Part shown: in pieces, positions 14,544 through 24,584 of the stretch
Layout of the letters: each line of letters starts with the position of its first letter
How positions within the stretch are numbered: position 1 is the stretch's first letter
DNA from: a virus
IMG/VR virus record: IMGVR_UViG_3300028025_005993
Span: 1 to 49,994 of that record
Strand: one strand, 5' to 3'
DNA: 49,994 nucleotides
Notes under the pieces: model-generated
Database searches by the model: none
The model's input: the letters and a program-made list of their open reading frames with translations, nothing else
What the model was told of the DNA's origin: nothing
Translations under genes and position numbers: made by a program

Positions 14544-15332
14544 TTAATTATGGTTTATTGGTCCCAATATTATGGGTGGGGGGTTTGTTAATGTTACTGT
14601 CGCAGTTGTTGTGCAACCGCCTGAACCTGTGACTGTAACCGTATAAGTTCCTGCGGGTAAGTTTGTTGCTGTTTGTGTTGTTTGAACGGGATTTGTGTTC
14701 CATGAATATGTAAATGGTGCTGTTCCTGTTGGTGTTACTGTTGCCGATCCATTTGTTCCATTATTACAAGTTGGGTTTGTAAATGTTGCGGTTGCCGAAA
14801 CGGTGCAACAACCAATATACATCCAAGTTCTACTTATGTATGAATTTTCATACCAAACATTTGCCATTGGTTGTCCCCCTGTTGGGCAACTTTGCATTCC
14901 ACTTCGTCTTAATGTAACAGGAAACCCCATGATAGTTGTTACAAAATTTGCAGGTCCATAACTATTGATACAGTTTCCTCTAACACCATAGACACCAATT
15001 ATTTGTCCTGTTGTTATTGGAATGTTGCATGGTATAATTCCACCTGCAGCATTTGTAACTGAAAATAATGTTACAAAATTGTTTGTTGTTGCGGCAAATG
15101 CTGGAGGTGGTCCTGCAGTAAATCTAATCACTCTAATTGTTTGAAGTCCATTACTTGCATCCGTTGGGACTTGAAGTCCGCATATTGTAAAATTTGTTGG
15201 TGCTGTAAAATAATATCCTCGAATTGACCCTGAAAAAGTTGTAACTTGTGCTCCAACACTTATTTGTGTTTGGGAATACGAAAAAAAGGACAAAAGAAAA
15301 GAAACAACAAGAAATATCCTTTTTATAAACAT
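14544..15332 (-). CDS. secreted protein with SprB-type repeat
   Basis: 262 aa with signal peptide [20 protein letters not shown]. Residues about 20-175 form a beta-rich domain with paired cysteines. About 178-255 is a SprB-like repeat: [28 protein letters not shown] and [16 protein letters not shown]. SprB is the gliding adhesin of flavobacteria; this repeat is known in many of their surface proteins. First gene of the unit, with a late motif at 15347-15354. A role in surface binding or host mimicry is inferred. Confidence 0.75.
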   Translation of the reverse strand: MFIKRIFLVVSFLLSFFSYSQTQISVGAQVTTFSGSIRGYYFTAPTNFTICGLQVPTDASNGLQTIRVIRFTAGPPPAFAATTNNFVTLFSVTNAAGGIIPCNIPITTGQIIGVYGVRGNCINSYGPANFVTTIMGFPVTLRRSGMQSCPTGGQPMANVWYENSYISRTWMYIGCCTVSATATFTNPTCNNGTNGSATVTPTGTAPFTYSWNTNPVQTTQTATNLPAGTYTVTVTGSGGCTTTATVTLTNPPPIILGPINHN

Positions 15333-15346
15333 TTTTATTTTTGCCC

Positions 15347-15354
15347 ATAAATAC
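15347..15354 (-). promoter_or_regulatory. putative late motif GTATTTAT
   Basis: Minus-strand GTATTTAT ending 14 nt before the ATG at 15332. Confidence 0.45.
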
Positions 15355-15426
15355 GACCAAAAACAAAAATAGTAGTCTGTAATTGAATAAACTTTTGTTT
15401 AATTTTATTATTTCGTAGAAAATCGT

Positions 15427-15434
15427 TATATTTG
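15427..15434 (+). promoter_or_regulatory. -7 box TATATTTG, leaderless uvrC-like gene
   Basis: TATATTTG ends 4 nt before the GTG at 15439. A TTTG at 15394-15397 is too far away (29 bp) to be a normal -33 element. Confidence 0.6.
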
Positions 15435-15438
15435 TATT

Positions 15439-16713
15439 GTGATTACAGAGAAACTTTCAAATATCCCCCAATCAAGCGGTTGTTACCTTTTCAAAAACAA
15501 GAAGGGTCAGATCATCTATGTTGGTAAATCAAAGTTTCTTCCAAAACGAGTGAAATCTTACTTTCAAAAAAACCACAAGGATCAGAAGACTTTGTCTTTG
15601 GTAAATGAGATCACTGATGTTGAGTTCATGACTACTAATGATGAGAGTCAGGCTTTGTTATTGGAAGATGAACTTATCAAATCACACAAACCAAAATACA
15701 ACATCAAAGCAAAAGATGACAGGTCTCGTCGTTGGTTTATTACTTTGAGTAGTGATGAGTTTCCAAGACTTTTGGTGTGTAATCCTTCTAATTTTTCAGG
15801 TGAAGTTCTTTTGGAATCTACAAGTTCCAATTCTTGTTATGAAATCTACGAGATGGTTCATGACATTTTCAATCTTAGATCTTGTTCTTACAACTTGACT
15901 GAAGAGAATATCCAAAATGAAAAGTTCAAGACTTGTTTGGAGTTTCATCTTGGTCGTTGTAATGCTCCTTGCGTTTCATCCATTCAAAAGTTTTCTTACT
16001 TGAAGATTGTAAGTGAGATGAGAGATGTATTTTCTTTTCAGTTTGACAAAGTTCGAAATCGTTTGAAAAAATATATGAAGTATCACTCTGATCAGATGGA
16101 GTTTGAGATTGCTCAAAACTTCAAGAACAGAATGGATGTTGTTGATCTATTGGAGAAAAAACTTGAGTCATTTCGTGTTCGAAAGTATAGTGATGTTGCA
16201 AGATCATTCAAAGAACAATTTGGTTTATTGAATGTTCCAACCCTTATCGAAGCTTTCGACAACTCTCATACTGCTGGTGATTGTCAGGTGTCAGCTCTTG
16301 TTCGTTACAAGAATGGTAAAACTGATAAGTCAAACTATCGTAAGTTCAACATCAAAACTGTGGAGGGACCTGATGACTACGCATCTTTTGATGAGGTGTT
16401 AAATCGTAGGTTTAAACGACTTTTGAATGAAAAACAAGAGTTACCTTCACTTGTGGTTATTGATGGTGGTAAAGGTCAGTTGGGTGTTGCTAAGAGAGTA
16501 TTTGAGGATCTTGGTTTATTGAATCGAATTGATTTGATCTCCATTTCAAAAGACGACAAACACCGATCATCTACAATCCACAAGATTGATGGATCAAGTT
16601 TTGATATTCCAAGAAGTGACTTTGGTTTCTTGTTAGCTGAAATTCAAAATGAAGTTCACCGATTTGTTATTACTTTTCACCGTAAGAAACGAAGTAAGTC
16701 TGTTATTAAATAA
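15439..16713 (+). CDS. uvrC: UvrC-like excinuclease subunit, shortened
   Basis: 424 aa from a GTG. The N-terminal GIY-YIG nuclease domain has SGCYLFKN and QIIYVGKSK (residues 13-31). A Cys cluster follows (CLEFHLGRCNAPC, about 170-183). The C-terminal RNase H-like nuclease domain has IEAFDNSHTAGD, GPDDYASFDEVLNRRFKR and LVVIDGGKGQLG. Bacterial UvrC is about 600 aa and ends in two helix-hairpin-helix motifs; these are absent, since the protein stops soon after the RNase H domain. It would incise DNA at lesions or act as a general nuclease; whether it works with host UvrAB is unknown. Probably host-derived. Confidence 0.85.
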   Translation: MITEKLSNIPQSSGCYLFKNKKGQIIYVGKSKFLPKRVKSYFQKNHKDQKTLSLVNEITDVEFMTTNDESQALLLEDELIKSHKPKYNIKAKDDRSRRWFITLSSDEFPRLLVCNPSNFSGEVLLESTSSNSCYEIYEMVHDIFNLRSCSYNLTEENIQNEKFKTCLEFHLGRCNAPCVSSIQKFSYLKIVSEMRDVFSFQFDKVRNRLKKYMKYHSDQMEFEIAQNFKNRMDVVDLLEKKLESFRVRKYSDVARSFKEQFGLLNVPTLIEAFDNSHTAGDCQVSALVRYKNGKTDKSNYRKFNIKTVEGPDDYASFDEVLNRRFKRLLNEKQELPSLVVIDGGKGQLGVAKRVFEDLGLLNRIDLISISKDDKHRSSTIHKIDGSSFDIPRSDFGFLLAEIQNEVHRFVITFHRKKRSKSVIK

Positions 16714-17365
16714 ATTTGGTGTTGTAGTAAGTTGCGATCCAATCAGCCCTTAATAAAGGTTCTTGATTCAATATTGAGTCAATATTTTCATAATATTTTT
16801 CAGTTTCGTAATAAGTTTCTTTATTATACAAATAATTGTCTATGTATTCTTCAATTGCATCTTCGACATCAGTTTTTTCACCATTTAAAGTCGCCGATAT
16901 TAGTTTTACTTTGTTGTCGATATAATAAGTTTCTGCATCTTCCCAACCTAGTCTCATACCAACAGATTCTATATTGATTACATATCTTTTATACCCAACA
17001 AATGGAGTTCCTGTTGTGAATTTAATTTCTCTTACAGAGTCGAAAACTTTTTGTATTTTGTTTTTTGTTTCGTTGTTGAGATAAAATTTAGGAGTATTAT
17101 TCCATATAACTTCAGCGGTAAATTCATAAGTTACATATTCTCCAAACTCTTGAACTATATCCATAAGTTCCTCTTCTACAATCGAATAGAAATAAGAAAC
17201 TTTATTTGGATTTTCTATTTTAAATTCGATTGGGTAATAAGGTTTGTTATGGTTTTTTGATATTATTTGTTCTCCAACTCTAACAGGAATACATTTTAAT
17301 CCGTGAAGATCAATTTCATCTCCCACAAATCTTTTGAATAATTTTAATATTTTTTCTTGATTCAT
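16706..17365 (-). CDS. hypothetical protein
   Basis: 219 aa, starting MNQEKILKLFKRFVGDEIDLHG. Mixed alpha/beta with an acidic, Tyr-rich C-terminal half (EEYIDNYLYNKETYYETEKYYEN). Its ATG overlaps the lysozyme gene's stop and its end overlaps convergent uvrC by 8 bp. No domain recognised. Confidence 0.6.
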   Translation of the reverse strand: MNQEKILKLFKRFVGDEIDLHGLKCIPVRVGEQIISKNHNKPYYPIEFKIENPNKVSYFYSIVEEELMDIVQEFGEYVTYEFTAEVIWNNTPKFYLNNETKNKIQKVFDSVREIKFTTGTPFVGYKRYVINIESVGMRLGWEDAETYYIDNKVKLISATLNGEKTDVEDAIEEYIDNYLYNKETYYETEKYYENIDSILNQEPLLRADWIATYYNTKFI

Positions 17366-18279
17366 TACACAAACATTTTATACTCAGTTTCTCTACGAGT
17401 TTTTAATCCAGGATAAATACCAAAAAGATTTTTACTTGTTGTTAAAATTTCTTCTCTCGCACCTTCAATATCACCTTGTTTTAAAGTTTGTATGAAGTCT
17501 GATCTTCTTATTTTTGGTCCTATATTATATGCCATGGAAACCATTGCATCATACATACCTTGAGTTATTTGTGGTTTTATTCCCTTCTCTTCCCACTCAT
17601 CAAGTATTCTATTGATTATGCTTTCAGCCTCTCTTATATCATCCTTTAAAAGTATTTCAGCCTGATCTTTTGTTATTTTTGTTCTATTTGGAATTATGTT
17701 TTGATAATCAGGTAAAAATGGAAAACCTTCTTTTTCATTAGGAAATATTGCATGCCCATAACCAACGGTATATGCACCATCACCAAGATTATATACCGTT
17801 AATACAGGTTCTCCTTTATCTCTTATTGAACCTTCCTCCCATTTTAAATGACTTAATAGATCTTCAGATGATTTTCGAATTCTTAGATCTTTTGTGATGT
17901 TCTTAACAACTTCTTTTTCTGTTTTAACAGCCTTTTCGATTGGTTCATCAACTTGTTTTTCTATTTGCGAAAAAGTTAAAAGACCCAAAAAGGATATTAA
18001 AACATATCTTAATATTTTCTTTTTTATATCACTTGGTAAAGATTTTATTTTGTCTTTCAAAATTGAAAGGTATTCCAAAGCCTGTTCTTTTGTTTTAACC
18101 CATTCTTTAGATCTATCAATATCTTTTTTTACATTAGTAAAATCCCACTCCATATCAGGTTGGGTCTTTCCGTCTTCATTGATTAAAGATAATTTGAAAA
18201 CAAGGTCATCAAGAACTTGTTCATACATTAGTTTAGATTGTATCCACTTATATTGATCTTCGGTTATTGAAACTTTCAT
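17365..18279 (-). CDS. tagged membrane-anchored GH24 lysozyme
   Basis: 304 aa. Starts MKVSITEDQYKWIQSKL, the third tag class (I-T-E-x-Q). A single hydrophobic segment (about 88-104, KKKILRYVLISFLGLLTF) may be a membrane span. The lysozyme domain runs from about 138: HLKWEEGS with the catalytic Glu, then GDGAYTVGYGHA with Asp/Thr of the E-D-T triad, YDAMVSMAYNIGP and LKTRRETEYKMF, all as in T4-type muramidases. It cleaves the MurNAc-GlcNAc bond. The tag and a membrane-like segment on a lysozyme are unusual and suggest virion association or a signal-anchor mode of export. Confidence 0.85.
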   Translation of the reverse strand: MKVSITEDQYKWIQSKLMYEQVLDDLVFKLSLINEDGKTQPDMEWDFTNVKKDIDRSKEWVKTKEQALEYLSILKDKIKSLPSDIKKKILRYVLISFLGLLTFSQIEKQVDEPIEKAVKTEKEVVKNITKDLRIRKSSEDLLSHLKWEEGSIRDKGEPVLTVYNLGDGAYTVGYGHAIFPNEKEGFPFLPDYQNIIPNRTKITKDQAEILLKDDIREAESIINRILDEWEEKGIKPQITQGMYDAMVSMAYNIGPKIRRSDFIQTLKQGDIEGAREEILTTSKNLFGIYPGLKTRRETEYKMFV

Positions 18280-18282
18280 ATT

Positions 18283-18290
18283 AATAAATA
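18283..18290 (-). promoter_or_regulatory. putative late motif TATTTATT
   Basis: Minus-strand TATTTATT ending 3 nt before the ATG at 18279. Confidence 0.5.
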
Positions 18291-18300
18291 TAAAAGAATT

Positions 18301-18666
18301 CTAAACATACTGAACCTTTGAAACACAGACTTCATTAATTCCAAAATAAACAAGTTCATCTAACAATAATTGTTCATTTTTCCAAAATCTAATTCTGTCA
18401 TTAAGTGATCTTTTATTGCGAGTAATATACCAAGAAGGAAGGTTAGCTTTTTTCAAATCCGCTTTAAGATCAACTTCATAACAATATTTTTGATTAGTAT
18501 GGGTGGACCATCTGTTTAGATATTTTCTAATATTCACAACTTCACATTCAACTTCATAATTCCAAATTTTACAAGTAAGCCGGATTGTTTTTTTCTTTAA
18601 AAGTTTTTTAACTCTTTTAATATGATCGTCTTTAATTATATATCCTTCTTTAAGTCTGTGTTCCAT
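18301..18666 (-). CDS. basic hypothetical protein
   Basis: 121 aa, Lys/Arg rich: MEHRLKEGYIIKDDHIKRVK, then KKLLKKKTIRLTCKIWNYEV and NKRSLNDRIRFWKNEQ. A TATCTTTG box ends 4 nt before the ATG, so the mRNA should be leaderless. A nucleic-acid-binding role would fit the charge, but no fold was recognised. Confidence 0.6.
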   Translation of the reverse strand: MEHRLKEGYIIKDDHIKRVKKLLKKKTIRLTCKIWNYEVECEVVNIRKYLNRWSTHTNQKYCYEVDLKADLKKANLPSWYITRNKRSLNDRIRFWKNEQLLLDELVYFGINEVCVSKVQYV

Positions 18667-18670
18667 AAAA

Positions 18671-18678
18671 CAAAGATA
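18671..18678 (-). promoter_or_regulatory. -7 box TATCTTTG, leaderless start
   Basis: Minus-strand TATCTTTG, 4 nt before the ATG at 18666. No clear -33 partner. Confidence 0.5.
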
Positions 18679-18689
18679 AGAAAAAAATC

Positions 18690-19646
18690 TTAACGACGAG
18701 AATTTTTTTTAATATTTTCGAGTTTTGCCTTTTTTAATGCGATTGATAATTGGGACGACATTGGGTGATTTGTTTTTTTATTAATAGCACCATAATCAAT
18801 TGTTTTTTGTTTTGGTGTAATTTTAGTTGATGACGGAACACTACTAAAAATTGACGCTATTAAATCGTGTTTTTGTTTTTTTAATTCAAATTCTGAAAGT
18901 TCATTGTCTTCTGTGATCTCGTATGCCGATTTTGATAAACCATGATTTTGAATATCAACAATTTTATAATTTGATTTTAATAACTCTTCATTTGAAAAGT
19001 TTTCGATTGTTTTTTTTCTACTTTTAAGAAAATATTGACCTCTCATTTTAGATGCCAATCCAGTTTCAGGATGAACCGTTAATGAGTTTTCATGTATTCT
19101 TCTATGAAACAAAATTTGATTTGTGTGTAAAATTTTCAAATTTGTTTTGTATAATCTTCCCATAAAGTCAGAATCTGCAGCAACTCTCCAACCTTCAAAA
19201 CCATTCATTCCCATAAACAAATCTTTGGTAATTCCAAAAACTCCTTCCCCGAATGCCTCTTTTTTAAAAACCCTGTTGTTTTTCTCATCAACAAAATCAA
19301 TATATTTAGGTTTTACCACAACATATTCATTTAATTTTGAAGTTATTTCTGAAATCATTTTAGACATCATTATATCATCTGAATCAAAAAAAAGAAGTTT
19401 GTTATAAGTTGATAATTCGGCCAAAGTATTTTTAATCAAATAAGGACCATTGTTTTCAATAAAAAAATAAAATTTAAAGTTTGATGGAAATTCGTTTTCG
19501 TAAACATAATTTAATGTTTCACTACAATTATCAATTCCAACTAAAACTTCAAATTCACCGTTATAATCATTTCTAATTATGGAGTTAAACAACTCAGGCA
19601 AAAAATTAACATTTTTATATGTTGGTATGATTACACTTAGACTCAA
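18690..19646 (-). CDS. family 2 glycosyltransferase
   Basis: 318 aa. The N-terminus SLSVIIPTYKNVNFLPELF and LLFFDSDDIM (residues 84-93, the DxD-type metal/nucleotide-sugar site) define a GT-A fold GT2 enzyme. FEGWRVAADSDFMGRLY is the usual acceptor-side loop. The C-terminal 60 residues are Lys/Ser rich. It stands next to the Thr/Pro-rich proteins, so glycosylation of those stalks is a natural hypothesis; modification of host surface sugars or of phage DNA are alternatives. Confidence 0.85.
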   Translation of the reverse strand: MSLSVIIPTYKNVNFLPELFNSIIRNDYNGEFEVLVGIDNCSETLNYVYENEFPSNFKFYFFIENNGPYLIKNTLAELSTYNKLLFFDSDDIMMSKMISEITSKLNEYVVVKPKYIDFVDEKNNRVFKKEAFGEGVFGITKDLFMGMNGFEGWRVAADSDFMGRLYKTNLKILHTNQILFHRRIHENSLTVHPETGLASKMRGQYFLKSRKKTIENFSNEELLKSNYKIVDIQNHGLSKSAYEITEDNELSEFELKKQKHDLIASIFSSVPSSTKITPKQKTIDYGAINKKTNHPMSSQLSIALKKAKLENIKKNSRR

Positions 19647-19714
19647 CTTTAAATTTTTAGTAATTTATATACTTAAAAAAATATAACACTATTACTACGA
19701 GTAAATACCTGAAC

Positions 19715-21895
19715 TTATGATCCAGGTATTGCTTTAATCGGACAACAGTTAGCCGGTGAAGGTGTTACTGTCGGTAGTGGTGTAAGAGTTGCCGTTAGTG
19801 TAGGTGTTGGCGTTGGGTTGATACTAATTGTAACGTTTGGTATAACAACTCCAGCATAGTTTGTAATTGTTATATTATTCACATAAGTTAAATTAGATAC
19901 TTGTGCCGCGTTTCCTGGAAGTGTAGTTGTCACAGATCCTTGTAATGTAGATGCAGGAATCGTAACGCTTTCAGGAACTGTGAAAATAATACCATTTGTT
20001 AAAACAACATTTAATGTAAAGTAAACTATAGTTGGAACTGGAATTCCTAAATTGTAAGAAATAGTTGTTGTTACTGATATTGATCCATCAACCACATCCA
20101 CATTAAAAGTGGCATTTAACGAAGCTGGTGCCGGAGATTTTGATGGTGTAACAGTTGCTGTTGGTGTAGGAGTTTGAGTTTGAGTTTGTGTAACAGTTGG
20201 TGTAAGTGTTTGAGTTGCGGTTGGTGTAATTGTATTAGTTGGTGTAACAGTTGGAGTTAAAGTGGCTGTCGGTGTTACAGTATTTGTCACTGTAGGTGTG
20301 TTTGTTGGGGTTTCTGTTGGTGTTGGTGTAGTAGTCACAGTTGGTGTGACAGTTTGAGTTACAGTAGGTGTTGTCGTTGGTGTTTCTGTTGGAGTTGGTG
20401 TTGTCGTTGGTGTGGTTGTAACCGTAGGAGTTACCGTATTTGTTGGTGTGGTTGTAACCGTAGGAGTTACCGTATTTGTTGGTGTTGTAGTTGGTGTTGG
20501 TGTTTCTGTTGGTGTTGGTGTTACAGAAGCTCCTGGAGTTGACGAAATACTTGGTGTTGGGGTGTTTGTAGGTGTTTCCGTAATTGTAGGTGTTACAGTT
20601 GGTGTTACTGTAGGAGTATTAGTTGGTGTATCCGTAACTGTTGGTGTCACTGTCGATGTCATTGTAGGCGTTGTAGTTGGTACTGGAGTTTCTGTTGGTG
20701 TTTCTGTTGGGGTAGGAGTTATAGTTACCGTTGGTGTAACCGTAGTTGTTGGTGTTGGGGTTTCAGTTGGAGTTTCAGTTGGCGTTGGCGTTGTAGTCAC
20801 AGTTGGTGTGACAGTTTGAGTTACAGTTGGTGTTGGTGTTTGTGTTTGTGTTTCTGTTGGTGTTGTTGTAACTGTTGGTGTATTGGTAGGTGTTACAGTT
20901 GGAGTTAATGTGTTAGTAGGTGTTAGAGTTGGCGTCGCTGTATTTGTAATAGTAGGTGTAGGTGTAGGTGGCGGTCCAACAACAGTCATTTGGATATTAT
21001 TACCAGGTCCATACCAATTATAAGTCCCTACAATTAATCCCATAGCGGAAATTGTTGTCCCCGTAAATACCATACTTGTATTGACATTTCCATTTACAGC
21101 ATTTTCGTCAAAATAAACTCCTTCATTGTCAACTCTAAAAGGGGTAAATTGAGATCCAATATTAGCAACTCTTGAAATACTACCAAAACTCTGTGGAGAA
21201 CTAGTAATTGGGACTTTACAAAACGAAATACTACTATTTCCAAATTGAATTGACTTGTTTGCATCAAAAATTGAATTCCCAGGACCAAATCCAACACCAC
21301 ATGTAGTTGTATTTGATGTGTCTACGGTTCCAACAACTTGAGCATAAACATCATTCCCTTGTTGTAATATTTGAATACTTACATTAGCTGTTGACACTGG
21401 AACAACATTTATTGTTAAAGTTTCAATAACACCTGTAGCTCCAGTCCAACTTCTTGTTATTGTTTGAGGTGCCATTCCTAAACTTGAATAGGATTGGTTT
21501 GGTATTAAAAATCCCCAATTAAATTGGGTACCAGAAACATATCCATATGTGATAAAAAATGGTCCAGTATAACCATACTGACCGACCATAAAATGTTGAT
21601 TAAGACCAAATTTATTGATCGCAGTTGTAAACACTAAAGGAGAAGTCCCATAGTTAGGTGGAGTTATAAATAAATTAGGGTAAGTTGTGTAATTAGTGTT
21701 TGGGGTGTTAAGTCCTATAAAAGATTTAAAATTAAAAGCCGGATTAGGAATTGCTTGTGGTCTAAATATGTCTCCTTGACCACTGTTACCGACACCCCCT
21801 TGTGTTTTTCCGATAAATGAATCTAAATTCAAAGAACCTGAACCTACGAATTGTATTCCATTAGGTTGTTGCGATATAGTAATTGAAATTGGCAT
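19715..21895 (-). CDS. Thr/Pro-rich stalk protein (virion adhesin or fibre-like)
   Basis: 726 aa from the ATG at 21895 (an upstream TTG is rejected). The N-terminal domain (about 1-305) starts [20 protein letters not shown], shared with the next gene. A mucin-like stalk of about 280 residues follows (coded by 20145-20975), built of PTVTPT and TPTPTETPT units. A conserved beta domain (about 585-700) and the C-terminal [11 protein letters not shown] end it. The DNA of the stalk is a near-perfect minisatellite, so its length can change by slippage. Probably a surface fibre; Thr residues could be O-glycosylated by the neighbouring transferases. Confidence 0.7.
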   Translation of the reverse strand: MPISITISQQPNGIQFVGSGSLNLDSFIGKTQGGVGNSGQGDIFRPQAIPNPAFNFKSFIGLNTPNTNYTTYPNLFITPPNYGTSPLVFTTAINKFGLNQHFMVGQYGYTGPFFITYGYVSGTQFNWGFLIPNQSYSSLGMAPQTITRSWTGATGVIETLTINVVPVSTANVSIQILQQGNDVYAQVVGTVDTSNTTTCGVGFGPGNSIFDANKSIQFGNSSISFCKVPITSSPQSFGSISRVANIGSQFTPFRVDNEGVYFDENAVNGNVNTSMVFTGTTISAMGLIVGTYNWYGPGNNIQMTVVGPPPTPTPTITNTATPTLTPTNTLTPTVTPTNTPTVTTTPTETQTQTPTPTVTQTVTPTVTTTPTPTETPTETPTPTTTVTPTVTITPTPTETPTETPVPTTTPTMTSTVTPTVTDTPTNTPTVTPTVTPTITETPTNTPTPSISSTPGASVTPTPTETPTPTTTPTNTVTPTVTTTPTNTVTPTVTTTPTTTPTPTETPTTTPTVTQTVTPTVTTTPTPTETPTNTPTVTNTVTPTATLTPTVTPTNTITPTATQTLTPTVTQTQTQTPTPTATVTPSKSPAPASLNATFNVDVVDGSISVTTTISYNLGIPVPTIVYFTLNVVLTNGIIFTVPESVTIPASTLQGSVTTTLPGNAAQVSNLTYVNNITITNYAGVVIPNVTISINPTPTPTLTATLTPLPTVTPSPANCCPIKAIPGS
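20145..20975. repeat. minisatellite coding Thr/Pro stalk
   Basis: Plus-strand units such as GGTGTTACAGTTGGTGT and GGTGTTTCTGTTGGTGT repeat in 6-, 12- and 18-base steps without interruption. The reverse strand encodes (T/P)-rich repeats. All units keep the frame. Confidence 0.85.
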
Positions 21896-21909
21896 AATCT
21901 TTTTTATAT

Positions 21910-21917
21910 ATAAATAC
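21910..21917 (-). promoter_or_regulatory. putative late motif GTATTTAT
   Basis: Minus-strand GTATTTAT ending 14 nt before the ATG at 21895, directly after the hairpin 21919-21948. Confidence 0.5.
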
Positions 21918-21918
21918 A

Positions 21919-21948
21919 ATGACCCGACAAATTGTTTTATCGGGTCAT
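21919..21948. terminator. probable terminator hairpin between the stalk genes
   Basis: ATGACCCGA (21919-21927) pairs perfectly with TCGGGTCAT (21940-21948). On the minus strand the following tract is only TTGTATTTAT; on the plus strand CATTTTTTTT follows. It probably ends transcripts of the gene ending at 21969, perhaps in both directions. Confidence 0.55.
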
Positions 21949-21968
21949 CATTTTTTTTATTTTTTAAA

Positions 21969-24533
21969 TTAAATTATACAACAGTTAGCCGGTGAAGGTG
22001 TTACTGTTGGGAATGGTGTAAGAGTTGCCGTTGGTGTAGGAGTCGGTGTAGGATTTACCGTAATATTAATATTTGGAATAACAGTTCCTGAGTAATTAGT
22101 GATTACAACATTACTAATATTTGTAAGTCCTTGCGATATTTGTGCCGCATTTCCTGGTAAATTAAATGATCCAAATCCTTGTGGTGTATTTGCCGGCATG
22201 TTGATTGTAAACGGAACAGTATATGTCGATCCATTAGTATAAACCAAGTTAAGGTTAAAGTTTACAACAGTTGCAAATGGAATTGTATTGTTATAATTAA
22301 TTGTAATTAAAATATTAATTGATCCTTCAACAATCAACGCATTAAACGATACAGTAACATTTGATGGTGCTGGTGACACTGTTGGTGTTGGCGTCAACGT
22401 AGGTGTAATTGAAATCGTTGGTGTAACACTTGCTGTTGGTGTTATTGTATTAGTAGGTGTTAACGATGGTGTTACAGTTACATTAGGTGTTACTGTTGGT
22501 GTTGACGTTATTGTTGGTGTAACCGTTGGTTGTGGTGTTAAGGTTGGTGTTGATGTAAATGTGATTGTTGGTGTTACAGTTTGTGTTACAGTAGAAGTTA
22601 CGGTTGGTGTTACAGTTGCTGTGTTTGTAACCGACGGAGTTACTGTTGGTGTTGTGGTAATTGTTGGTGTAACAGTCGGAGTTGTGGTTACAGTTGGTGT
22701 AACCGTTGGTGTTTCTGTAACAGTTGGCGTAACCGTTGGTGTTGGGGTGTTTGTTGGTGTTGGTGATGGAACAGGAGGTGCTGATGCGGTTGTTATAGGG
22801 TCTAAAATTTTACTCGTAATAGTAATAGATCCTGGACCACCAACATAAAAACTACTTGTATAACCTGTGGTAAATGATCCAACGCATGGATCAAATGGGA
22901 ATGGAACTGTCATAGTTCCATATATATTTAAACCTGAACTATCTCTTACTTGAGTCAAGAGTGTTTCTCCAACATTTACATTTACTGACCCGAAATTAAC
23001 TGCAGTTCCACTACAAGCATCTAAAAGTTGAGTTGTCCCTAATTGCGTCCAAGTTAATCCGGTTTGATAAGGTTGTGTTCCTGTTGGTGTAGTGGTAGTC
23101 GCATACCAAACAGTTCCCGATACAGGAGGTGTTATAAGATTATCATAAAGAACATTAATACTTACATCACCCAAAGTTGGTGTTGTTGTAGGTGTAATAG
23201 TTGGAGTGTTTGTTGGAGTGTTTGTTGGAGTTTTTGTTGGTGTTGTAGTAATCGTTGGTGTAACAGTTGGTGTTTTAGTATTTGTAGGTGTAACAGTTGG
23301 TGTTTTAGTATTTGTAGGTGTAACCGTTGGTGTAACTGCTGGTGTATCAGTTGGAGTTACAGTTGGAGTTACGGTATTAGTAACCGTTGGTGTTGTTGTT
23401 AATGTTGGTGTAACCGTTGGAGTTGATGTATTTGTTGGTGTAATTGTTGGTGTAACTGTTGGGCTTGCGGTATTTGTTGGCGTTGCGGTATTTGTTGGTG
23501 TTACAGTAGGTGTTTTGGTTACTGTTGGAGTAACTGTTTTTGTTGGGGTAATGGTTGGGGTAACAGTTGCCGTTGGTGTCACAGTTGGTGTAGGTTGTGC
23601 CACAGGAAGAATATTCATTCTAACTAAAACACCTGTTCCATTATAATCATATGTTCCTGGTATCAATCCAAGTGATTGAATTGTGGATCCTGTGTACGTC
23701 ATTGAAGTATTAAACGTATAAGGTCCATTATAATCCAATAACAAATATTGAGCGTCTATACCAAAATAAGGTGGTTGGGATGGTGCTATTTGTGGAAAAA
23801 TAGGTCCTCCAACATTTCTGAAACTATTTGCAGGCCCTCCATTCATTTGAAAAACACTCATTAAGTCGGTGTTATTGAAAAGATAAACTCGTCTAAAATT
23901 ATCATCCATTTGAGCCGCGGGATTAACAGTTTGATTCCCAATGAATGTCAAATTTGACGGATCAATTGAACCAACAGCACTTACGTTTACCGTCCCTAAA
24001 ACTTCTTGAACAGTAATTGTAAGATCTGGATTTCCTGGTGATAACACTTCAATTTGTAAACTGTCTGACAATCCATTTAATTGGTTTGTCCAAGTATAAG
24101 TGTTATTTTGTACTATCATACCTAAACTTACATAAGTAGCGTTTGGTATTAAATATGAAAAATTAAATGGTTGGTTTGAAATATAATTCTGACTAAGAGA
24201 TAAAGTATTTAACCATGGAGTTCCATTCCAAGGATTACCGACACTAAAAAAATTACCATTTTGTCCAGGTGTTAAATTTATAATATTATTGATCCCATAA
24301 TTAAATGTTGTAACTGTATTTATTGGGGCCAAATTTGGTAATAATCCAATTCTTAGTTCTGAAGAACCAACTACGGCACCAATTAATTTGTTTGGACCAA
24401 AAAAGAAATTTCCACTACCTACGTTTGTACCACCTGATGGTAAATTTTGTGGAAATGAAAGTTTATTTAGTGTTCCTGAACCAGAGAATAAAATTCCATT
24501 AGGTTGTTCTGATATTGTTAATTTAATTGGCAT
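21969..24533 (-). CDS. Thr/Pro-rich stalk protein, paralogue
   Basis: 854 aa, starting [20 protein letters not shown]. Same plan as its neighbour but with two stalks, coded by about 23165-23600 and 22370-22775, separated by a beta domain ([20 protein letters not shown]). A C-terminal beta domain ([19 protein letters not shown]) and ending ANCCII match the paralogue. Tandem duplication is evident. Likely a virion fibre or decoration protein with glycosylated stalks; no cell-wall anchor or signal peptide was seen, which favours a virion role over a secreted one. Confidence 0.7.
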   Translation of the reverse strand: MPIKLTISEQPNGILFSGSGTLNKLSFPQNLPSGGTNVGSGNFFFGPNKLIGAVVGSSELRIGLLPNLAPINTVTTFNYGINNIINLTPGQNGNFFSVGNPWNGTPWLNTLSLSQNYISNQPFNFSYLIPNATYVSLGMIVQNNTYTWTNQLNGLSDSLQIEVLSPGNPDLTITVQEVLGTVNVSAVGSIDPSNLTFIGNQTVNPAAQMDDNFRRVYLFNNTDLMSVFQMNGGPANSFRNVGGPIFPQIAPSQPPYFGIDAQYLLLDYNGPYTFNTSMTYTGSTIQSLGLIPGTYDYNGTGVLVRMNILPVAQPTPTVTPTATVTPTITPTKTVTPTVTKTPTVTPTNTATPTNTASPTVTPTITPTNTSTPTVTPTLTTTPTVTNTVTPTVTPTDTPAVTPTVTPTNTKTPTVTPTNTKTPTVTPTITTTPTKTPTNTPTNTPTITPTTTPTLGDVSINVLYDNLITPPVSGTVWYATTTTPTGTQPYQTGLTWTQLGTTQLLDACSGTAVNFGSVNVNVGETLLTQVRDSSGLNIYGTMTVPFPFDPCVGSFTTGYTSSFYVGGPGSITITSKILDPITTASAPPVPSPTPTNTPTPTVTPTVTETPTVTPTVTTTPTVTPTITTTPTVTPSVTNTATVTPTVTSTVTQTVTPTITFTSTPTLTPQPTVTPTITSTPTVTPNVTVTPSLTPTNTITPTASVTPTISITPTLTPTPTVSPAPSNVTVSFNALIVEGSINILITINYNNTIPFATVVNFNLNLVYTNGSTYTVPFTINMPANTPQGFGSFNLPGNAAQISQGLTNISNVVITNYSGTVIPNINITVNPTPTPTPTATLTPFPTVTPSPANCCII
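22370..22775. repeat. minisatellite, second stalk
   Basis: GTTGGTGTAACAGT-type units in short tandem array encoding TVTPT repeats in the minus frame. Confidence 0.8.
23165..23600. repeat. minisatellite, first stalk
   Basis: Same unit type as the other stalks; includes an exact local duplication of GTATTTGTAGGTGTAAC near 23278 and 23308. Confidence 0.8.
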
Positions 24534-24549
24534 ATTCGTATTTTTCTAT

Positions 24550-24557
24550 ATAAATAT
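24550..24557 (-). promoter_or_regulatory. putative late motif ATATTTAT
   Basis: Minus-strand ATATTTAT ending 16 nt before the ATG at 24533. Confidence 0.45.
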
Positions 24558-24565
24558 ATTGTTTA

Positions 24566-24584
24566 AGATAATAGTTTATTATCT
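24566..24584. terminator. AT-rich hairpin at a gene end
   Basis: AGATAATA (24566-24573) and TATTATCT (24577-24584) form an 8-bp stem with a 3-nt loop that contains the stop codon region of the gene ending at 24579. The T-tract is weak, so termination is uncertain. Confidence 0.35.

Noticed and set aside
20354-20819. Plus-strand ORFs of Val/Gly/Cys repeats
   Set aside because: They are shadows of the Thr/Pro stalk minisatellite, which encodes a full-length protein with normal N- and C-terminal domains on the minus strand.
22561-23646. Plus-strand GVTVGV-type ORFs
   Set aside because: Antisense reading of the second stalk gene; low complexity only, no start signals.
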